Source: Prionace glauca
Taxonomy: Eukaryota > Chordata > Chondrichthyes > Carcharhiniformes > Carcharhinidae
Assembly: GCA_037974335.1 (NCBI GenBank)
Contig: CM075760.1
Location: forward strand, 35,721,609-35,785,608
Direction of reading: 5' to 3'
Length of the DNA: 64,000 nucleotides
This document shows positions 32,236-43,604 of the stretch, piece after piece. Every line of letters begins with the position of its first letter. Positions within the stretch are counted from its first letter, which is position 1. Position numbers and translations under genes: made by a program. The notes under the pieces are model-generated. The model did no database searches. It was not told where the DNA came from and saw only the letters and a program-made list of their open reading frames with translations.

Positions 32236-32999
32236 TGTGGAGTGAAGACGATGAACCATCGTGGAGAGACAAGACGCAGAACCAGACAGGAGAAAGACAG
32301 AGAAAGAGATGAAACACAGGAGATGTTCTGTGTTTTCTGTGTCATTACATTTCGGGATCAGAGGGATTATTTCCTAATTCTGAACATAGATATCATCATG
32401 ATATTTTTCCTCACATAACTGATGAATAAATAATGTTGAAAAACAACCATTACTGGAATCCGTTGATTGATTTGCATGGTTCTCTCTATTTCTGTGCTGT
32501 GTTGGTGGGGAAATATTTGTTGTGTTTTTGTCAGTCAACAATCTCATTTGGAATTACTATTCTTGTATTTATTTACATAAATACCTCACTGTTTACAATG
32601 AAATGTTCATGACAGAAAAACCAGATAAACTGTCACTTATTGATCAGTTTCAACTCAAAATAGCGATTTATTTTAAGAATTTTAACAGTTGGTTCAATAT
32701 GAATAAAACTTTTTGAACATTCATAACTCCGGCTTGTACTTAACTAAAATAAAATAAGACATTTCATTTCAGAATTAGTTCTGAAAGTTCTGATGTCACA
32801 ATTAATAAAGCATCTGTGAACAGGCTGATATTCCACTGAATGTTAATCTGATTGAGGATTTAATCTGTTTAAACTCGACTAGTTAAATAAAAAAACAGAT
32901 CTGATGTCTGGAATATTCTTTCACAAATCGTGATCACACTCACACGAGGGAAGAATAAAAAATGTGGTTATCACGAAGAGATACAATTATTTTTGCTCC

Positions 33000-33470
33000 C
33001 TCACAAGCGACAGGGAAGCGGGTTCGATTCTAACATTGGGTGACTGTGTGTGGTTTTCACATTCTATCCATATCCATGTGAGTTTCCTCCGAGTGCTCCA
33101 GTTTCCTTCCACAGTCCCAGGATGTGCAGGTTAGGTGGATTGGCTGTGATAAATTGCCCCTTCGCGCCCAATGATGTGCAAAGTAGAATCATAGAATCCC
33201 TACAGTGCAGAAGGAGACCATTCGGTTCATCAAGTCTGTTATTCGGCAGAGCATCCTTCCCAGGCCCAATGTAAATTGTCTATGCTAAATTTCCTGTTAG
33301 TGTCCAATAATGTGTAGGTTCGGGGGATTAGCCTGTGAATATGTGTGGTTGCCGGGATCGGATGAAAGCTTGTCTAGGTAGGATGCTGTGCTGGAGAGCC
33401 CGCTGCAGATTTATTGAACCGAATGACCATGTTGAACTGTAGGGATTCTATGATTTTATGCTACTATGAT
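33000..33470 (+). mobile_element. V-type SINE(s), rearranged
   Basis: A tRNA-like B box (GGGTTCGATTC), then the V-SINE core (TTTCCTCCGAGTGCTCCAG, GGTTAGGTGGATTGGCTGTG), broken by another repeat segment (AATCATAGAATCCCTACAG near 33,187) and followed by a second core-plus-tail ending AGGGATTCTATGATTTTATG. It looks like two related insertions or an internal rearrangement. Confidence 0.7.
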
Positions 33471-34150
33471 CAGGCAGAGCAGTGATTATATTCACATTAA
33501 TCTCAGCGATTCCAAAGTATTACAAATTATGGGGGAATTTGAATGTATAGAACATTTTACCCGACCTCATGTCGCCCCAAAGTTCTTAAAACTCACTGAT
33601 GTACCTTCGCTGAATTTAGTCACTGTTCCCATGTTGTAACTGACCAGGTAAGTTACGTACCACAAACTCCCACAAACCCGGATGTAATAAATGGCCAACA
33701 AATTTGCGATTTTATTTGACAAATTAGGTTTTGGGTCGGATATTGGACAGAACAGACTTGCTGTTCATAAATATATCAAGAGATTTTACATCCTGGCATT
33801 GATGTTAAATACGAATCTGGTTCTCTCTCTCTGATGATGTCCATTGAGATGCTGAGGAGCACTGTTGCTGTTTTAGTTTTAGATTTCCGGAATCTGCAGC
33901 AATTTGCACTGATTTTATTGAATCTCTGGATGCGAGCGTCACTGACAAAGCTAACATTAATTGGTGATTGTGAACCATCTTGCTGAAACCTGCCCTCTGG
34001 ATGGGTGACTTTCCACTGCAGGTTTAATACAACTGGGTGGCTTTCTCGGATATTTCAGTGGTGGTGAAGGGTTATTTTCATCACATGGAACTGGAGTCTG
34101 TGTAGGACAGACAGGGGAAAGATAGGAATACTCGGTTTATAGTTATTTGC

Positions 34151-34564
34151 AAAGAGAAGATGTTGTTTGAAGTATAAAAACAATTCTGTAGATTCTGGAA
34201 TTCAAACCCAAAGAGAAAATGCTGGAAAATCTCAGCAGGCCTGGCAATATTTGTAAGAAGAGGGAACAGCTGACGTTTCGAGTCCAGATGTCCTGAGACT
34301 GTCCAGCAATTTCTCTGCACGTTGTTTTAAGTGTCTTTGGGTGGAATAAATTGATTCTGAATCTCTGGGACGGAGGAATTGTGGGTTGATCCAAGACTAT
34401 CATACTGAAGGAGAGACTATAAACACTATCAGGGACTGGTCGGACCCAGACCATCCAGTTGCTGCCCATATTGAACATTTTGTCTTTACAGCTCAGTCTC
34501 AGGGAGCCTCAGGGATGCCCGGTTTCTGCCTCTGGCTGAGTGAACACAACCTCCGATTCGACAC
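34151..34564 (-). pseudogene. Immunoglobulin VH pseudogene
   Basis: Minus-strand relative of the intact VH, alignable from FR1 to middle FR3. Shared blocks on the plus strand are GTCTCAGGGAGCCTC, CTCTGCCTCTGGCTG and AAAGAGAAGATGTTGTTTGA. Frame is lost. A 147-bp repeat (34,174-34,320) interrupts FR3, flanked by a 12-bp target duplication with one mismatch (GTTGTTTGAAGT and GTTGTTTTAAGT). The 3' end, including the YYC motif and RSS, is missing, as is the leader exon. No D, J or C segment follows. Another repeat (about 34,570-34,875) occupies the leader intron. Confidence 0.9.
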
Positions 34565-34569
34565 ATTAA

Positions 34570-34875
34570 ACAAAAGCTATGAAAAGAAAACGCAACTCAC
34601 CCCGGACACACTCTCTCACCTTTTTCCATCAGGGACTAGGTAAAAACAAATTCTGAGGAGACTACAAACCGACTCAGAAACTATTTCTTTACAGCTGCAA
34701 CCAGAATTTTGAATGGATCTACCTCGCATTAAATTGATATTTTTCTAGACCCGAGCTATGACTGCAACATAATATTCTTCACTCTCTCCCTTCCTTCTCC
34801 AAGCACGGTATGCTCTGTCTGTATAGTGCGCAAGACTGTGTACTAATGTGTGTGATAATAATAAATCAAATAAAA
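34570..34875 (+). mobile_element. Short interspersed element in VH pseudogene intron
   Basis: Shark repeat with TTTTGAATGGATCTACCTCG, ACGGTATGCTCTGTCTGTAT and an AATAATAAATCAAA tail. It splits the leader intron of the pseudogene: beyond it the similarity to 26,185-26,280 resumes (GATTGCTGACACTGGAAT). Confidence 0.65.
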
Positions 34876-35332
34876 TATATCAAAAAACACCGAGGATTAT
34901 TCCCAGTGAATTGATTGCTGACACTGGAATATTCAACAGACAGACTAACACTGAGGCAGAAAGAGTGAGATCCATTGGAACGTCTCTGCTAGACCAAAAG
35001 GTGAAATTATATTTGAGCCTCTGTTATAGAGAAAAAAACAATTTGATTGTAAATCAAGTCCCTTAATTCTGCACCCCCTTTCACAAGAGAATAGAGGTAA
35101 GATGACATTACCTTATCAGAGTAAAAACGTCAGTCTGATTTGCACATTGCAGCATAAATATAATCCATTTGAACAATTATTATCGATTTATGTAACTAAT
35201 TGCTGGGATGATTTTATTTCAGGTGTGGGTAGCCGTCACTGTAATTTGGGACTGGATACAAGAAGAAGGGAAGAAATGGCCTCATGTTATCAATCGGCAA
35301 TTAATGCACAAACTTAACTAATGTTCTCAGGA

Positions 35333-35590
35333 CCCGACTTCGAATCCCACCACCACAGATGGTGGGATTTAAATTCAGTAAAAAAAAGCAACTGGAAATA
35401 AGGATCCACTTATGGTCATGATATTATTGTTGATTGTGTAAAAACCTACCTGCTTCACTAATGTATTTTAGAGAAGGGAATCTGCCGTCCTTACCTGGTC
35501 TGGCCTATGTGTGATCCAAGAGCCATAGCAATGTGATGACTCTCACTGCCCTCGGACAAGAAGTAGGCAATAAATTCTGATCAGCCAAAG
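35333..35590 (+). mobile_element. tRNA-derived SINE
   Basis: Plus-strand copy, with CGACTTCGAATCCCACCACC at the head and CTGCCGTCCTTACCTGGTC in the body; related to 12,925-13,205. Absent from the corresponding place near 27,000, so it postdates the block duplication. Confidence 0.7.
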
Positions 35591-35604
35591 GTGCCCATGT
35601 CCAT

Positions 35605-35905
35605 AGAATCATTACAGAGCAGAAGAAGGCCTTTTGGCCTAACAGGCCCAAACCCACAACATTCCCATCCAAGTCAATCCCCATCACCCCACTTATATTC
35701 CCTGCTAATTCTCTTGACACGATTGGACAATTCATCATCGTGGATCAACCTAAGCGGCATATCCTTGAACAATGTGAGTAAATGAGCAGGCAATTGGAGA
35801 ATATGCAGAATCCACACAGACCGACCCAAACCGGGAGTTGAACCCGGGTATCCTGGTGCTTTGAGGCCGAAACCCTAACATATATGCCACTGTGACATCC
35901 ACAAA
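35605..35905 (-). mobile_element. V-type SINE
   Basis: Minus-strand element: the tail side reads AATCATTACAGAGCAGAAG, and the head contains a tRNA-like B box (CGGGAGTTGAACCCGGG at about 35,829). The tRNA-like part belongs to the SINE and is not a tRNA gene. Confidence 0.7.
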
Positions 35906-37159
35906 TTAATTCAAAAAGGACAATCCTCATGTGATGCAATATTACACGTTAGATTTCCCCAACGGCTCCTTTACCCCGTGAAAATTAACACTGAAAAAAA
36001 ACTGGTGGACTTATAATTAATTGAGTTGACAGGGAAACATGACATCGACATCAACCTTTGACAGAGAATTTATAGAATCCGAACGGACACGGTGATCAGG
36101 AAAGTTCTTTGTCAACATCCAAATCATTGCTGCTCATTTTATTGGCCACCGGCTGTCGGACATTCACTGGTAGTGGGAACTCAGGATATTAGGACTTTGT
36201 GGCATATTGCACAATATCACAAAAATAAATGTTTTGTCTTCCACTAAACCAGGCCGTTTCTTCACTCATTGGCAGCTATGAGAGCGACTGTTAAATAATC
36301 GAAATCAGATTGTGCTGGACAACAGAACATGATGATCAGGGATAAGAGAGGTTGTCTTTTTAAAGAGGTGCAGAACATTGAGAATACTCCAGGTATCTGC
36401 GCTTTTCAAGACAATTGTATGATTTTATTTTACTTTTAATTATTTTCATTTTGGGGCCATTGCACTGATCTCGTTGGACTGAGGGGGTGGGGAGGTCAAA
36501 ATCTCTTTCTTGTATGTCATGAAGTTACTCACAAAGTGGCTTTAATTATTGGAAGGACATTTATTTGGAAGTTATACAAATGAAATAGCATCTGGCCATA
36601 CTATTTAATCACAGTGCAGCCCTTTAAATTATTTGCTTGGAAGGAATACCATTTAAAAACCTTTCTTTATTATGGGAATCAAGCATTTATTGTATAACTG
36701 GATAAGTCCCATTAAATCCTTACATATTCGCGCTAATCTGTCCCACGCAGTATTTGGCAGCAGTCCAACCTGCTGCCAACTACCCCAAGATATTTACAGG
36801 AAACATCTGACGGTGTTTGTTCAGTAAGTCAAAGATCTGTTTCCTCAGTACTGAACAGTTGGCTGCAAGCCAACTTCAAACTCTTAGCATTGTCAATAGA
36901 GCCTATTTATAAACAAATCTGCCCAGCAACAACTGGAGGCAATCTTAATTATTATTTTTTAAAGCTGTGAACCGATATGAATGCTTCCCATTTCATTGGA
37001 AAAGAAAGCTACCCAGATTCTCTGGCACCTTGTTAGTAACAATGATGATCTCTCCAACCCAACAATACATTGTGATGGATGGCTAGAAATAAATACAGGC
37101 AGATTGTGAGAGTTGATTCAGAGAGGTGATATATCTTATACTGCATAAATATGTAGGCT

Positions 37160-37455
37160 GGTGTTTTATTTCACTTTATTCTTCCATGGGACGTGGGGGT
37201 CCCTGGAAAGAACAACATTTGTTTCCTGTGCTTAATTCCTTTTCAGCTGAGTGGTGTGTTAGGGCATCTCAGAAGGCATTGCCCAGTTATATATATGGCG
37301 GTCCATCTTGAGTTACACCCTGCTGAGACCAAGTAGGGATGGCACATGTCCTTCATTGGGGAATCAGAGGGTTATCTCGTCACTATCAGTATGAATCAAA
37401 ATTTATTGATTGAATTCAAATTCCACCTGCTGCCATGGTCGGATTTAATCTCAAT
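37160..37455 (-). mobile_element. tRNA-derived SINE remnant (copy of 28,205-28,560)
   Basis: Corresponds to the SINE at 28,205-28,560 in the duplicated V flank. Shared TTCCATGGGACG, AAGTAGGGATGGCA and ATTGAATTCAAATTCCACC. It marks the far end of the duplicated block. Confidence 0.65.
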
Positions 37456-37469
37456 TTAATTTAATTTAA

Positions 37470-38105
37470 TTTAATTCCAGAGATTCACCACCCTTTGAAC
37501 ATTGAAGAGAGGCTGAATAGACTGGGTCTGTACTCGTTGGAATTTAGAAGGATGAGGGGGGATCCTTTGAGTGCAGAAGTTGCTCCTCAACTCCATTCTA
37601 AACTGCCCCCCCCTCCCCCCCATTATCTTGAGGCTGTGCCCTCTTGTCCTGCTGTCCTTTCTGAGGGGGAAGAATATCTCTACCTCTACCCTATCCATTC
37701 CCTTCATTATCTTATGCGTCTCTATAAGATCCCCCCTCATCCTTCTAAATTCCAACGAGTACAGACCCAGTCTATTCAGCCTCTCTTCAATGTTCAACCC
37801 CCTCATTTCCGGTATCAGCCTAGTGAACCTCCTCTGCATTCCCTCCAAGGCCAAAATATCCTTCCACAAGTGCAGCGACCAAAACTGCACACAGTACTCC
37901 AGCTGCGGCCTCACCAGTACCCTGTATAGTTGCAGCAAGACTTCCCTGCTTTTATATTCTATCTCCATCGCTATAAAGGCCAGCATCCCATTCGCCTTCC
38001 TGATCACCTGCTGCACCTGCAGACTGGGTTTTTGCGACTCATGCACAAGGACCCCCAGGTCCCTCTGCACCATAGCATGCTGCAGCTTTTCGCCCTAGAA
38101 ATAGT
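37470..38105 (-). mobile_element. CR1-like LINE 3' part (family B) with inverted insertion
   Basis: Minus-strand C-terminal codons run from VQRDLGVLVHESQK through ANGMLAFIAMEIEYKSRE, LEYCVQFWSLH and RMRGDLIETHKIMKGMDRV to SRTRGHSLKIMGG. Before the usual VVNLWN motif an inserted segment of about 71 bases (37,492-37,562) is an inverted copy of 37,728-37,798. It is flanked by CCTTTG on both sides. 5'-truncated. Confidence 0.88.
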
Positions 38106-38213
38106 AATCCCTCCCACTATTATTTATTTTTGAGAATTTATTTATTTTTATTTATTTATTTTTGTGAATTTTTACTATTTATTTTTGTGAATGGAGAATT
38201 ATTGGTAATATTG

Positions 38214-38935
38214 GCGTCAGGCGATGACCATCTCCAAAAAGGGGGAATCTGACCGTTGCCCCTTGTCACTCAATGATATTGCAACACTGAATCAACAAGT
38301 AACAACATCTTCGAGGTTACCATTGTCTAATCGCTGTGTTAGCTGGGTATATACATGCTCCAGCTGGAATATCAACTCAGACTGCTGTGAGTAACCCACC
38401 CCCTAACTCCCCAAACCTGTGCGCCACCTGCACGACACATATTAGGGGACAAAAATGGTTCTCTCCACTTACTTGAATAGGTACAGTTCAAACAACATTC
38501 AAAAATCTTCATCCCATTCAGGCCAAAGCAGCCGGCTTGACAGGTATAGCATTTGCAAATGCTCACTTCCTTCACCACACAGTGCATCATTATGTACCAT
38601 CTACAAGTTTCACTTCCGAACCTCACCAAGGCTCCTTAGGCAGCCACACGGTGGGTTGCTATTTGCAAGGACAGGGGTAACAGTTACCAGGAAATATCAC
38701 CTATAAATTTCTCTCCAAGTCAGTCATATACCTGATGTGGAAATATATCATCCTTCCATCACTGTCGCAGGACCGAGATCCTAGAACTCCCTGTGTAACA
38801 GGACCGTATGGGTATCTACACCAAAGGGTCTGCAGCAATTCAAGAAGGTAGCTTACCACCAGTTTACTAAAGGCAATGAGGAATAGGCAACAAATACTGA
38901 CTAGGCCAGCAACGTCCATATCCCTTAAATTAAAA
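38214..38935 (+). mobile_element. Non-LTR retrotransposon 3' remnant
   Basis: Plus-strand copy of the LINE also seen at 19,990: blocks CCCAAACCTGTGCGCCACC, ACCATCTACAAGTTTCAC, CACCAAGGCTCCTTAGGC and GCAACAAATACTGACTAGGC. Heavily mutated. Confidence 0.65.
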
Positions 38936-39529
38936 CATCAACATATCGATATTTATGAATGGATGATAACTAATGAACGCAATTGGGTATCTTTGTAAAT
39001 GGATGGCAATTGATGGAAATAAATATCAACTTTCTGAACATTTACCACCTCTTTCTCTGCCAGAAGATAGGTTCCGTTCCACAGGAGATTCATGATTCAG
39101 AAACATCACACTATCCAAAGACAAGGAAGACAGAAGAGACGGTAACATCTGTAGGTGTATCTCAATCTCATTACGGGACAGGCCTTTGATAGAATGACAA
39201 TTTTGTTACTCATCTGCTTGAAGACCGGGATTAACCCGAAGCACAGTGTTTTGTTTATGTTGGGAAATATACATATCATACTCATACATGGATGAATCTC
39301 AGTGACACATTCGACACGAACATCAGGTCAGAGACTACAACATTTGGGGGAACTAAGCTCTCCATCAAAAAGTTCTCGGTCTAATTCATGACACAGAAAA
39401 GGACAATTTACAACACAACTGATAGTCTCATGGACAACACTTAGGGTTGAATCAATCTCTCAAAAATTAACATCCTCAGTCATCAACAAATGTGAAATAT
39501 GAAGAAAAGACACCAAGGTAAAATGAATA

Positions 39530-39715
39530 GAACAAAGATCAAAGAACAACACAGCACAGGAAACAGGCCCTTCGGCCCAACGAGCCCGCGGCACCATCTT
39601 AACAATGTGTTTTTCCTCCTCCACCCTTGACCCATGTCTATGCTTATGGTACCCCCATTGGAAACCAGATTAAGGGGAGAATAATTTAGGGACAATTTGT
39701 TACACCAGTCAGCCT
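39530..39715 (-). mobile_element. CR1-like LINE 3' end
   Basis: Minus strand: on the plus strand the terminus reads AAACAGGCCCTTCGGCCC, then GACCCATGTCTATGCTTATG. Short and degraded. Confidence 0.55.
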
Positions 39716-39840
39716 AATAACACTTCTTTGGGGTGTGGGAGGAAACCGGGACACCCGGAGAAAACCCACGCAACCACAGGGAGAATGTGCAGTTTCCCAC
39801 AGACACTGGCCCAAATCCATGTATCTGGACAACTAACGGT
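39715..39840 (-). mobile_element. V-type SINE fragment
   Basis: Minus-strand central domain: GTGTGGGAGGAAACCGG, GAGAAAACCCACGCAACCAC and GGGAGAATGTGCAG on the plus strand. Confidence 0.7.
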
Positions 39841-40084
39841 GATAGTCACTGAGCTGTTGTGGTGCCCATCTGCTGGTCCATTTTGAAGCAGACACAAACG
39901 ACGCAAATTACTAGGCCACTCTCGAAATATCCAAGAGCAGCCCACGCATGACCCACCGTGTGCATGCCCCTCGTTAGACAACAAGGTGGACCGACGCACA
40001 TGAAGAGTAAAAGAGAAAAATATCAACACAAATAGCATTAGATTTCCAGGAACGTCCTGAGGCTCTGATCCTTATTTAAAACAG

Positions 40085-43000
40085 TCTTCAATAACCCTCC
40101 ATCCTCATTTTGCTCATGTTTCTATCTAAGTAAACCTTAAACAAGTCCAGCGTGCCTGCCTCCACCACCTTACTTGGCAGTGCATTCCATACCTCCACGA
40201 CCCACTGTGTGAAAAACCTCCCTCTAGCATCCAAATTATACTTCTCCCCCCTCACCTTAAGCCTGTGGCTCCTCGTGATATTTGTCTCCAATCACGGAAA
40301 AAGCCTGTCACTGTTTACTCTATCTATACCCTTCATTATTTTATGCACCTCTATTAAATCCACGCTCAATCTCTGTCTTTCTAAGGAAAACAGCACCAGT
40401 TTACTCAATCTTTCCTCATAACCCAGTCCTTCCATACCAGGCAGCATCCTGGTAAACCTCCTCTGCACTCTCTCCAGGGTGTCCACGTCCTTCCGGTAGT
40501 AATGTGACCAGAACTGGACGCAGTACTCCAAATGCGGTCCAACCAACGTTCTGTACAACTGTAGCATTAGACGCCAGCTCTTGTACTCTATACCCCTTCC
40601 TATATCATAAACTTTCTTCGCAACCTTCTCCACCTGTGTTGCCACCTTCAAAGACTTGTGAACTTGCACTCCCAGCTTCCTTTGCATTTCTATACTCTTA
40701 ATAGGTCTACCCTTTATCATACAACTCCCCTCTACATTATTCTTTCCAAAATGCATCACCTCGCATTTATCAGGATTAAATTCCACCTGCCATTTATCTG
40801 CCCAATATACCAGCCTATCGATATCCTGCTGTATTGCCAGACACTGCTCCTCACTGGCCACCAATCCAGCCATCTTTGTGTCATCTGCAAACTTGCTGAT
40901 CACACCACGTATGCACTCTTCCAAATTTTTTATACATATTACGAATAGAAGAGATCCCAGTACTGAGCCCTGCAGCACACCACTAGTGACAGACCTACAG
41001 CTAGAAAAGGACCCTTCCATTGCTACTCTCTGTCTCCTGTTAACTATCCAGTTTTCAATCCATCTAGATACTTGTGCCTGTATCCCATGAGCCTTAACCT
41101 TTTCAACAAACCCACCATGAGCGACTTTGTCAAACGCCTTACTGAAATCCATATAGTCGACATCAACGGTTCGTCCTTCATCAACGGTTTTTGTCACCTC
41201 CTCAAAAAATTCCACGAGATTCGAAAGGCAAGACATCCCCTTAACAAAGCCATGCTGCGCATCCCTCATCACATCGCAACGCTCCAAATGCTTATACATC
41301 CTACCCCTTAGAATTTTTTTCAACAACTTTCCTACCACTGACGTCAAACTCACTGGCCTATAATTACCAGGGTTATCCCTACTGCCCTTTTTAAACAGCA
41401 GTACCACATTATCTACCCTCCAGCCCTCTGGGACCTCACCTGCGTCCAAAGAAGAGACAAAGATTTGCGTCAGCGGCCCAACAATTTCATCTCTCACCTC
41501 CCTAAGCAGCCTGGGATAAATGCCATCAGGCCCCGGAGTTTTATCAGTTCTTATGCTGCCTAAAAACCCTAGCACTTCCTCCCTTGTAATGGATATTTCT
41601 TTCAACTGGTCTACAGCTCCCTCCAAGACAGTACAAGACACCAAGCCCCTCTCCTTCGTGAATACCGACGCAAAGTATTCATTTAGGATCTCCCCCATTC
41701 CCTCAGACTCTGTGCACAGTTCCTCTCCTCTGTCCCGAAGAGGACCGATTTTCCCTCTAAACACCCTTTTGTTCCTAATGTAAGAGTAAAATGCCTTTGG
41801 ATTTTCCTTAATCCTATCCGCCAAAGTCATTTCATGCCCCCCTTTCGCCCTTCTAACTCCCCGTTCGAGCTCCCTCATACTCTGTCTGTATTCCTCCAGT
41901 GCTCTCTCCGTTCCCAGTTGCTTAGACCTAACATACGCCTCTCTCTTCTTCCTGACCAAGTCCTCAATATCCCCTGTAATCCACAGCTCTCCAATCCGAC
42001 CTTTTCCATCCTTCCTCTTTACCGGCACATGTCTTTAAGAACATAAGAAATAGGAGCAGGAGTAGGCCACCTAGCCCTTCGAGCCTGCCCCGCCATTCAA
42101 TAAGATCATGGCTGATCTGTCGTGGCTCAGTTCCACATTCCCTCCGTCTCCCCATAACCCTTAACCCCTTTCTTATCAAAAACCCATCAACCCGCGTCTT
42201 AAAAATACTTAGCGAGGTAGCCTCCACCACTTCAACAGGCAGAGAATTCCAGAGATTCACCACCCTCTGAGTGAAGAAGTTCCTCCTCAACTCCGTTCTA
42301 AACCGCACCCCCCCTTTATCTTGAGGCTGTGCCCCCTAGTCCTATTATCCTTTCTGAGATGGATCCATCTCTATCCATCTAGAGATGAATAGAGTCTCTC
42401 CATCTCTATCCTATCCATCCCATTCATCATCTTATACGTCTCAATGAGATCTCCCCTCATTCTTCTAAACTCTAACGAGTACAAGCCTAGTTTATTCAGC
42501 CTCTCCTCATAGCTCCCCCCCTCAACTCTGGCATCAGCCTAGTAAACCTCCTCTGCACTCCCTCCAAGGCCAAAATATCCTTCCGTAAGTACGGCGCCCA
42601 AACCTGCACAGTACTCCAGCCTCACCAATGCTCTATACAGCCGCTGCAAGACCTCTCTACTTTTATATTCAATCACCCTCGCTATGAAGGCCAGCATCCC
42701 ATTCGCCTTCCAGATCACCTGCAAGCTGTGTTTTTGCGACTCATGCACAAGGACCCCAAGGTCCCTCTGCACCGTCGCCTGCTGCAGTTTTTCGCCACGT
42801 AAGTGATAATCCTTCCTACCATTATTCCTACCAAAGTGGACCACCTCGCACTTGCCAACATTAAATTCCATTTGCCATTTCCTGGCCCATTCGCCCAGCC
42901 TATCTAGATCCTTCTGCAGACTCTCCACACCCTCCGCGCAATTTGCCTTTCCTCCAATCTTGGTGTCATCAGCAAATTTCGACACCATACACTCAGTTCC

Positions 43001-43200
43001 CTCCTCCAGATCATCTATATAAATGGTAAATAGCTGAGGCCCCAGCACCGACCCCTGAGGCACCCCACTAGTCACCAACCGCCGATCCGAATAGCATCCA
43101 TTGACTCCCACTCTCTGCCTCCTATTTGACAACCAACCAACTTTCCTGCAACCTTTTCAGTTTTCCCTTGAAAGCCTCCCACTTGCCGACCGTGGACATG
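40085..43200 (-). mobile_element. CR1-like LINE (family A), split by family B insertion
   Basis: 5'-truncated non-LTR element on the minus strand. Coding sequence at 43,141-43,190 (GKWEAFKGKLKR) resumes at 42,036 (HVPVKRKDGKGRI) after an inserted second LINE. The reverse-transcriptase domain follows: KTPGPDGI, YRPVSLTSVVGK, MDFSKAFDKV and FADDT (catalytic Asp pair). The C-terminal part includes LEYCVQFWS and [12 protein letters not shown]. The frame is open for about 580 codons to one TGA near 40,292, after which the same frame continues (TNITRSHRLKV) to about 40,088. The first Asp-containing motif and FADDT look intact; no endonuclease domain remains. Confidence 0.93.
42037..43140 (-). mobile_element. 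CR1-like LINE (family B), nested in family A
   Basis: Minus strand, inserted in the family A element with AAAG at both junctions (plus-strand CTTT at 42,033-42,036 and 43,141-43,144). Codes NRRQRVGVNGCYSDRR, VTSGVPQGSVLG, FADDTKIGG, NVGKCEVVHFGRNN and DLGVLVHES, then the usual C-terminus (FFTQRVVNLWNSLPVE). The 3' tail on its own strand ends TTCTTATGTTCTT. 5'-truncated; small deletions and a local duplication (GATGGATCCATCTCTATCC area) break the frame. Confidence 0.92.
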
Positions 43201-43204
43201 TGTT

Positions 43205-43600
43205 TACTGTGATTCTAACTTTTGTATTGGAAATGGAAGGATGCCGGTTTTAATTGTGTTGTTGATTTGTAAACTATATGACATTTATCAGACAACACAC
43301 AAAGACGCACACACATATATTCTGTCGTTCCCATTCTTCCCCACAAATTGTTTCCCTTTCACACACACACACACACATTTTCTTTCAACTTAAAACTACA
43401 TCTTGGCTTCCTGGGAGTCTTCAGAGACCCAACTAAATTTCAAATGGTATGACGAACATTTTCCCTAACGCTATGTTTGCTGAGCTGGACATTAAAGGTC
43501 CCGTGGTCTCCAATAGCTCCCTGGGCAACATCCCTTCTTTTAATCAAAATCAACAAAAATATATTCCCATGGATTGAGCCATTTTCATCTGATGCTGCCG
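43205..43600. other. Gene-free stretch
   Basis: Unique AT-rich DNA with a short (CA)n run near 43,359-43,375. Nothing recognised. Confidence 0.4.
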
Positions 43601-43604
43601 TGGC

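Larger units (their letters stand above)
34876..37159. repeat. Duplicated V upstream flank, copy 2
   Basis: Collinear with 26,185-28,204 apart from insertions (35,333-35,905) and loss of the leader exon and promoter. Clear blocks: GCCACCGGCTGTCGGACATTC near 36,146 with 27,181; ATATTGCACAATATCACAA near 36,215 with 27,243. The two copies lie about 9 kb apart and in the same orientation. Confidence 0.85.

Noticed and set aside
28560-34080. Possible D, J or C remnants of the second cluster
   Set aside because: I looked for WGQG, CH-domain cysteine motifs and paired RSSs and found none; only repeats and unique AT-rich DNA are visible.
35829-35880. tRNA-like B box with CGGGAGTTGAACCCGGG
   Set aside because: It is the head of a V-type SINE, not a free-standing tRNA; the anticodon arm does not fold.
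37495-38133. Plus-strand open frames of 67-175 codons
   Set aside because: Antisense shadows of the minus-strand LINE reading frame.
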